Shown: positions 17,744 through 22,576 of the stretch, piece by piece
Layout: every line of letters starts with the position of its first letter
How positions within the stretch are numbered: position 1 is the first letter of the stretch
Assembly: GCA_001310715.1 (NCBI GenBank)
Contig: BAXV01000058.1
Location: forward strand, 1 to 22,576
Length of the DNA stretch: 22,576 bases
Source: Pseudovibrio sp. JCM 19062
GTDB lineage: Bacteria > Pseudomonadota > Alphaproteobacteria > Rhizobiales > Stappiaceae
Direction: 5' to 3'
Position numbers and translations under genes: made by a program
Notes under the pieces: model-generated
Told to the model about the DNA's origin: nothing
Seen by the model: only the letters and a program-made list of their open reading frames with translations
Database searches by the model: none

Positions 17744-19021
17744 ATGAACGTTAAGACTCTTGCACTCGCTGCAGCAGCTGCTGCAGCTGCAACTTCTGCA
17801 CAGGCTGCAGATCTGCCTATGGCTGCTGAGCCAGTAAACTACGTACAGGCATGTGACGCATTCGGCGCTGGTTACTTCCAGCTGCCAGGTTCCGCAACCT
17901 GCGTTAAGCTCGGTGGCCGTATCCGCGCACAGTATGTTTCCCACGACTTCAATCAGGATCTGGGTGTAGTTACTGACGCTACTGATGCTGAATACGCTGC
18001 TGTAGCGGACGGCTCTGCATTGTCTGCTTCGGACTATGCTGATCTTGTTAAAGATGTTGCTGATAAGAAAAAAGCATTTAATGAAGCCGCTGCTGATGGC
18101 AAAGAGGCCGCAATGCTTGCTCTTGTTGCTGCTGAAGGTGAAGTAGCAAAGTACACTGAAGTTAAAGCTGCTGAAGCTGAAGAGCGTAACGACTACTCCG
18201 CATATACTCGTGGTTACCTGTACTTCACTTCCATGACCGGTACTGATTTCGGTACCATCAAAACCTTCACCGAGTTGACAGCAACTTGGGACGAAGAAGG
18301 TAACGGTACCAACGGTCTTGGCGATGCTTGGGTTCAGATCGGCACCAACTACGGTTCCTTCCTTTTTGGTCGTGAATCTTCCGTATTCGACGCATTCACC
18401 GGTTACACTTGGATTGGCCCTGTAGGCAACTCCTTCTCCGACGAATCTACCCTTCAGGCTTCCTTCACTGCTGACCTGGGTAACGGCGTTACTGCTGCTA
18501 TCTCCGCAGAGCAGGCTTCCTACCGTGACGGTCAGGACAACGGTGTTGACATCGTTGGTGCTCTGAAGCTTTCCCAGGGTTGGGGTTCTTTCCAGCTTTC
18601 TGGTGCTGCACACGACAAAGCTGACGAAGATGGTTATGGTTACGCAGCTGGCGCAACTGCAGCAATCAACCTTGACATGCTGAAAGAAGGTACTGAAATC
18701 ACCTTCCAGGCTCAGTACGCTGACGAAGCTGGCAAGTACATCGCTGCAAAAGACGCTGACGTAACCGGTTACGCTTTGTCTGGTGGTATCGAAACTGCTC
18801 TGACCGAGAAAGTATCCGCTCAGCTTGACGTTTCCTACCTTGCTCTCGACAAAGATAGCGCAGACTACTCCAAGACTTCTGTAAACGGCTCTGTTGTTTA
18901 CTCTCCAGTTGCTGGTCTTGGTCTCGCTCTGGCTGCAGGTTGGGCTCAGCAGGACGACAACACAGCTGAGAAGTACGACGACGAAACCCGCGTTGGTGCT
19001 CGTGTACAGTACACCTTCTAA
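17744..19021 (+). CDS. Outer-membrane porin 2 with helical loop-1 insertion (Porin_2 family)
   Basis: The intact protein has 425 residues. The signal peptide is MNVKTLALA plus an Ala run to TSAQA, with mature ADLPMAAEP. The conserved segment [17 protein letters not shown] with cysteines at 37 and 53 is followed by strand GGRIRAQYV. Residues of about 73-148 then form an Ala/Asp/Glu/Lys-rich insertion (for example YADLVKDVADKKKAFNEAAA) predicted to be helical, where ordinary members such as porin 1 have a short loop. The barrel resumes at [17 protein letters not shown] and ends RVQYTF. GGAAGG precedes the ATG at 17744. Codon use is strongly biased, which also leaves a long empty frame on the opposite strand. 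This is probably a major outer-membrane protein. Confidence 0.93.
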   Translation: MNVKTLALAAAAAAAATSAQAADLPMAAEPVNYVQACDAFGAGYFQLPGSATCVKLGGRIRAQYVSHDFNQDLGVVTDATDAEYAAVADGSALSASDYADLVKDVADKKKAFNEAAADGKEAAMLALVAAEGEVAKYTEVKAAEAEERNDYSAYTRGYLYFTSMTGTDFGTIKTFTELTATWDEEGNGTNGLGDAWVQIGTNYGSFLFGRESSVFDAFTGYTWIGPVGNSFSDESTLQASFTADLGNGVTAAISAEQASYRDGQDNGVDIVGALKLSQGWGSFQLSGAAHDKADEDGYGYAAGATAAINLDMLKEGTEITFQAQYADEAGKYIAAKDADVTGYALSGGIETALTEKVSAQLDVSYLALDKDSADYSKTSVNGSVVYSPVAGLGLALAAGWAQQDDNTAEKYDDETRVGARVQYTF

Positions 19022-19037
19022 TCTGGTGTAAAAATTT

Positions 19038-19055
19038 GATAGTGTAATCACTATC
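19038..19055 (+). repeat. Short hairpin after porin 2 stop
   Basis: GATAGTG-TAAT-CACTATC is a perfect 7-bp stem, 16 bases after the stop codon and just before the main terminator. It may protect the 3' end of the mRNA. Confidence 0.5.
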
Positions 19056-19068
19056 CAGTTTCGGAAGG

Positions 19069-19099
19069 CCCCGGTAGCTTCGGCTGCCGGGGTTTTTTT
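19069..19099 (+). terminator. Rho-independent terminator of porin 2
   Basis: CCCCGGTAGC-TTCG-GCTGCCGGGG forms a 10-bp stem with one G-U pair and a stable UUCG loop, followed by seven T. It is a textbook intrinsic terminator. Confidence 0.93.
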
Positions 19100-19336
19100 G
19101 TTGTTTTCGGGGCACTCATTAGGCGTGTGTGTAATGAGTATTCCGTGCGCTTGCTGCGTATGTAATGTGTGGGCCGTTGTTACTGGTCGATCGGCAGTGG
19201 CGTGTGCGTAGGTTTGTTTGGGGCTGGTTTGATGCTGGCTGATTGCTTTAATGTTCTGGGGGCGGATGTTTTAGCGTGTGTTGCGCCCACCTGTATTCTC
19301 GCGCCGTTCTCTACCTTCCTTGTTGATGTGTCATGC

Positions 19337-19815
19337 TTGCCTGATCCTGTTTGGGGTTTAGGGCGGCTTGCTTGGAAATACATCCCGAGATTCTGGATCA
19401 TCCGATTGTAAGCGATGTGCTTCTCAGTCGGAATTTGCCTAATTGTGCTGATATCTTATTCACATCTGGCCGGAAGCAGGAAAACTCTGGCTGATGGTGC
19501 TCGGGTTTTGATGTCGTTGCCTTTAATGATTTAGTTAAGGCGATACGACTTTCAGATAACTAATTGAAAATAAAAGTGTAATTACTATAATTTCAGGTGG
19601 ATTGCTGAGTTATTCAGATTGTTCGGCTGCAGTCAAAAAAATCACAGCTGAGGCATTTAGTCTGTGGCTTGCCTGATCCTCCTGTTGCAGAAAATACACA
19701 TGTTAAAAATCACAAGTAGAAATAGGCAAGTACGCCACCTGAATGGGCTTGCCTAAAACTCATAGTATTGTAATTTCTCCTCACGAACCTTCAGGGGGCT
19801 TTCTCATCAGGCAAG
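19337..19815. repeat. Cluster of CTTGCCT motifs upstream of porin 3
   Basis: Within the 840-base gene-free spacer, CTTGCCT occurs at 19337, 19668 and 19748 on the plus strand, and at 19724-19730 and 19809-19815 on the minus strand. Two copies extend to GCTTGCCTGATCCT. The copies at 19723-19755 form the inverted repeat TAGGCAAG-N17-CTTGCCTA. A 17-base stretch (19715-19731) is the exact inverse of 17259-17275 after porin 1. No gene is convincing in 19100-19943. Confidence 0.55.
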
Positions 19816-19868
19816 TGTTTGATTTGAGGCGGAGGGTTCACGGGGACAGTTCAGACCCGTTTGATGAC

Positions 19869-19880
19869 GGTGCATGCACC
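19869..19880. promoter_or_regulatory. Perfect palindrome GGTGCATGCACC before porin 3
   Basis: A perfect 12-base palindrome lies 63 bases before the porin 3 ATG. It is followed by the direct repeat GTTTAAAAT at 19902-19910 and 19914-19922 (12-base period, close to one helical turn). These look like regulator sites around the promoter; the factor is unknown. Confidence 0.45.
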
Positions 19881-19943
19881 AGAGTTGCGGTTTGATGATC
19901 TGTTTAAAATAAAGTTTAAAATCCTTATTATGGGAAGCTTGTG

Positions 19944-21264
19944 ATGAACTTCAAGAAACTCGCACTCGCAGCAGCTGCTGCTGCAGCCGCAACATCTGCT
20001 CAGGCTGCTGACCTGCCGGTTGTTGCAGAGCCAGTAAACTACGTGCAGGCATGTGACGCTTATGGCGCAGGCTACTTCCAGCTGCCAGGTCAGGAAACCT
20101 GCATCCGCGTACATGGCCGTATCCGCACCAACTGGAAATCTCACAACCTGACCAAGAGTCTCGGTGTGACTAAAGACTCTGTTGATGCTGTTTGGACCGA
20201 CGGCGCTTCTGATATGACACAAGCCGAAGCTGAAGCAGCGATTCAAGCTGCCAAAGATACTTTAGTCGGTGCAAATGCGAAGCCTGTTGATGAGTATGAT
20301 GGCGCAGACGAAGCTGCGAAACAGGCTGCAAAAGACCAGGCTATTGCTGATGCTGTGACCAACCTAGCGTTGGTTGAGAGCCAGACTGTTGAAAAAAACC
20401 AAAGCTGTTGAAGAAGAGCGTAACGACTACTCTGCATATGCAAAAGGTTATCTCTACCTCGAGTCTATGACAGCTACTGAACTTATGTCTATCAAGACAT
20501 ACACAGAGCTGACTGCTTCCTGGGATGAGACATCTTCTTCTACCCTCGGAGCTGGTTCTGTTTACCTTCAGCTCGGTTTTGACGACGTTTCCGTTCTGAT
20601 CGGTCGCTCTGGTTCAATTTACTCCGCGTTCGGTGGTTACTCTGCAATCGGCACAATCGGTGTTTCCGATGGTGGTAACGATGCGCTTCAGATTTCCGCA
20701 ACAGCTTCTATGGGTAATGGCTTCACCGCTTCCTTCGGTGTTATGGATGCAGAAGCAAATGCGACTGGCGATGGTGTTAAGAACCGCGCAAACTTTGAAG
20801 CTGCTCTTGGTGTAACCCAGGGTATGTTCACCGGTACTCTTTCTGGTGCTGCTCATGCCTATTCTGATGACGACTACGGCTACGCTGTTTCCGGTATCGT
20901 TGAAGCATCCGTAACAGATAGCGTAACAGTTGGTTTTGGCGCAGCTTACGCCAACAACGCTCTGTCCTACATCGGCGGTGCGCATGAGTCTGAATTCACC
21001 GACGGTGGTGACGATGCAGCAAAAGGTTACACTCTTGCAGCTGGTCTTGAGTTCGGTCTGTCAGACAAGTTGACAGCAGCGCTCGACGGATCCTGGTCCA
21101 AGCTCGAGAAAGGTACTCTCGATTATGACCGCACCACTGTAAATGCATCCCTCAACTACGCTCCAGTTTCTGGAATGGCAGTTGTTCTCGACGGTGGCTG
21201 GTCAAAAGACTCCGACGACAACAAAGATGCACGCGTAACCGGTCGCGTACAGTACTCCTTCTAA
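19944..21264 (+). CDS. Outer-membrane porin 3 with helical loop-1 insertion (one frameshift)
   Basis: Read through a one-base correction, this is a porin of about 439 residues, closely related to porin 2. The signal peptide is MNFKKLALA plus Ala run; mature ADLPVVAEP leads to [17 protein letters not shown] with the cysteine pair. The first strand GRIRTNW is followed by an insertion at about residues 74-158 rich in Ala, Asp, Glu and Lys (for example [17 protein letters not shown] and [18 protein letters not shown]). The barrel resumes at [18 protein letters not shown] and ends RVQYSF. The break is in the A7 run at 20392-20398: six A give [17 protein letters not shown], matching porin 2. GGGAAG precedes the ATG at 19944. 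Codon use is as biased as in porin 2, so I take the break to be a sequence error. Confidence 0.9.
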
Positions 21265-21280
21265 GATCTCTTAGAATGAC

Positions 21281-21307
21281 GGCTTCGGCGGCGGTGTCGC
21301 CGGAGCC
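21281..21307 (+). terminator. Hairpin after porin 3
   Basis: GGCTTCGGCG-N7-CGCCGGAGCC forms a 10-bp stem with one G-U pair, 16 bases after the stop, followed by ATTTTATA. It is a likely terminator. Confidence 0.75.
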
Positions 21308-21466
21308 ATTTTATAAAGTCTTGATGTGATACCAGCCACAGACTTGCATATGCAGGGCGTATATATGGGTGCCACTTCAAGATTTTATGTGTTTTGGTTT
21401 TTCTCAAAACCTTCTAATCTATATCTGGTTGAAGTTCATATATCCTGATCTTTCAATCAGTCTCTC

Positions 21467-21498
21467 AAGCCCGGCGGTTCCAACCCGCCGGGCTTTCC
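21467..21498 (+). terminator. Second strong hairpin in porin 3-4 spacer
   Basis: AAGCCCGGCGG-N7-CCGCCGGGCTT is a perfect 11-bp stem followed by TTTCCC. It sits 200 bases after the first terminator, so it either backs it up or ends an unrecognised short transcript. The rest of 21308-21750 shows no gene. Confidence 0.75.
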
Positions 21499-21750
21499 CA
21501 TTTGTGGGAGGTACTCAAGTTCTCACTGAGTAATCCCGATTGGGTATTCTCCTAAGCTCCGATATTTTTCTCAGTTGAAACCTCTGCTCCTATCAGTTGG
21601 GTGAGAAAATCCTGACCAATCCATAGTAATTGCGGAAATCGATCCTTGGCGTAATTGTCTAGTTGCACAGGGGTAGTCATTGCAGCTGATTTTAATCGCT
21701 GCAGTTGTGGGTGTTGGACTACTCCGAGTGACGGATGGAGGTTCAATACT

Positions 21751-22576
21751 ATGATGAAGAAGCTGATATTCCTGCCGGTCTTGCTGTCATTCGGAGTTGC
21801 AGCACAGGCTACAGATTTGCCTAAACCTGTTTATCGGGCCAGTTCGGAGCCAGTTAACTTAGTGGAGCCATTGGACTATGTGCAGGTATGTGATGCATAT
21901 GGCGCGGGCTTTTTCTATATTCCGGGAACGCAGACTTGTCTTCGTTTGAGTGGACGGGTGCGGACTGATGCGCTGTATCGGCGTTTTCCTGATAAGCCGA
22001 GTAACTGGGGTGGTGTTGTTGATGATGGGCCGCAGGGGCGCGATCTGAATTCGCTCCGGCTTCGTGCGCGCTCGTATATCCGTATGGATGCGAGGTCGGA
22101 CACGGAATATGGGTTCGTTCGCGCTTTCACTGAGCTTAGGGCCACTGTGGATTCAGATAGTGAGCGGTATGGAGATTCCCCGGTCATGGACCTGAATAAG
22201 GCCTATATTCAGTTTGGTGGCTTTACCATCGGGCGCACTGGTTCTCTGTTTGACTTCTTTACGGGTGCTACGTTTGGCTCAGTGCATCGCGATTGGTCGG
22301 ATGCTAATTCGTGGTCTGCGGCGTATACGGAAGTGTTTGAGGATGGTGTTTCTGTCACGGTTTCCATTGAGGACCCTGTTTATCGTGCGCATGGTGTGTT
22401 CACCGGCGTTGAAAGTGAGAATGGCAGGGCCGGGAATAAGGCGCCGGATGCGGTTGCTGCGTTCCGGATGGATGGTGATTGGGGCAGTGCGAAGCTGTCG
22501 GCAGCTGTGACGCATATCAGACCTGAAGCGGCTTATGTACCGGGTGACGTTGGTTGGGCGTTTGGGGCTGGGGCGA
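21751..22576 (+). CDS. Outer-membrane porin 4 (Porin_2 family, 3' end outside window)
   Basis: The frame is open from 21751 to the window end (275 codons). A signal peptide (MMKKLIFLPVLLSFGVAAQA) precedes mature TDLPKPVYRASSEPVNLVEPLDYVQVCDAYGAGFFYIPG, with cysteines as in porins 2 and 3, then LRLRARSYIRMDARSDTEYGFVRAFTELRATVD and LNKAYIQFGGFTIGRTGSLFDFFTG, all typical of the family. There is no helical loop insertion. GGAGG lies 10 bases before ATG 21751 (ATG 21754 is an alternative). The mature N-terminus has about 14 extra residues. Codon use is ordinary (GCG, CGG, GGG common), unlike the strongly biased first three porins, suggesting lower expression or a different history. Confidence 0.92.
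   Translation, partial: MMKKLIFLPVLLSFGVAAQATDLPKPVYRASSEPVNLVEPLDYVQVCDAYGAGFFYIPGTQTCLRLSGRVRTDALYRRFPDKPSNWGGVVDDGPQGRDLNSLRLRARSYIRMDARSDTEYGFVRAFTELRATVDSDSERYGDSPVMDLNKAYIQFGGFTIGRTGSLFDFFTGATFGSVHRDWSDANSWSAAYTEVFEDGVSVTVSIEDPVYRAHGVFTGVESENGRAGNKAPDAVAAFRMDGDWGSAKLSAAVTHIRPEAAYVPGDVGWAFGAGA

Noticed and set aside
17645..19051. 468-codon open frame antisense to porin 2
   Set aside because: It is a by-product of codon bias: the porin avoids TTA, CTA and TCA codons, which would create stops on the other strand. The translation looks like no known protein and has no ribosome binding site.
19169..19411. 80-codon hydrophobic frame in the porin 2-3 spacer
   Set aside because: No convincing ribosome binding site or family match, and it contains one copy of the spacer motif; probably non-coding.
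1..22576. CRISPR array, rRNA operon or phage genes
   Set aside because: No regularly spaced direct repeats, Cas, rRNA or phage structural signatures were seen.

Overview
The window looks like the chromosome of a marine alphaproteobacterium, probably Hyphomicrobiales near Pseudovibrio/Stappiaceae. This is inferred from four tandem porins of the alphaproteobacterial Porin_2 type, an ECF41 sigma factor, and moderate GC. A count gives 55% GC in bases 4741-4800 and 30% in 9541-9600.

Layout: (1) 1-2724, a divergent pair, a glutamine-synthetase-like gamma-glutamylpolyamine synthetase (minus) and a class III aminotransferase of the putrescine:pyruvate type (plus), suggesting polyamine catabolism. 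(2) 2824-6513, a minus-strand operon with overlapping genes: CecR-like TetR repressor, HlyD-type periplasmic adaptor, ABC ATPase and one ABC-2 permease, behind a perfect palindromic operator. A hairpin separates it from the convergent aminotransferase. (3) 6771-6859, tRNA-Ser(GCU). (4) 7215-11228, an AT-rich accessory segment next to the tRNA: a degraded IS481-like element, a SAM methyltransferase with an extra C-terminal domain, and a family 2 glycosyltransferase with a long two-repeat tail. (5) 11361-13275, a three-gene operon (small membrane protein, AhpD/CMD-like protein, ECF41 sigma factor) preceded by an exact ECF41 promoter, TGTCACA-N16-CGTC. (6) 13491-15051, an exported RidA protein and an FkbM methyltransferase. 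(7) 15981-end, four tandem porin paralogues separated by long intergenic stretches with hairpins, strong terminators and a recurring CTTGCCT motif.

About 20 single-base indels interrupt otherwise well-conserved reading frames, many in short homopolymers. This pattern looks more like sequencing or assembly error than gene decay, so I describe the genes as joined products and mark each break. The transposase also carries a nonsense codon, so it is probably truly dead.

The observations most worth following up are the apparently self-controlled ECF41 module, the 75-85 residue Ala/charged helical insertions in the first loop of porins 2 and 3, and the recurring motif in the porin spacers.
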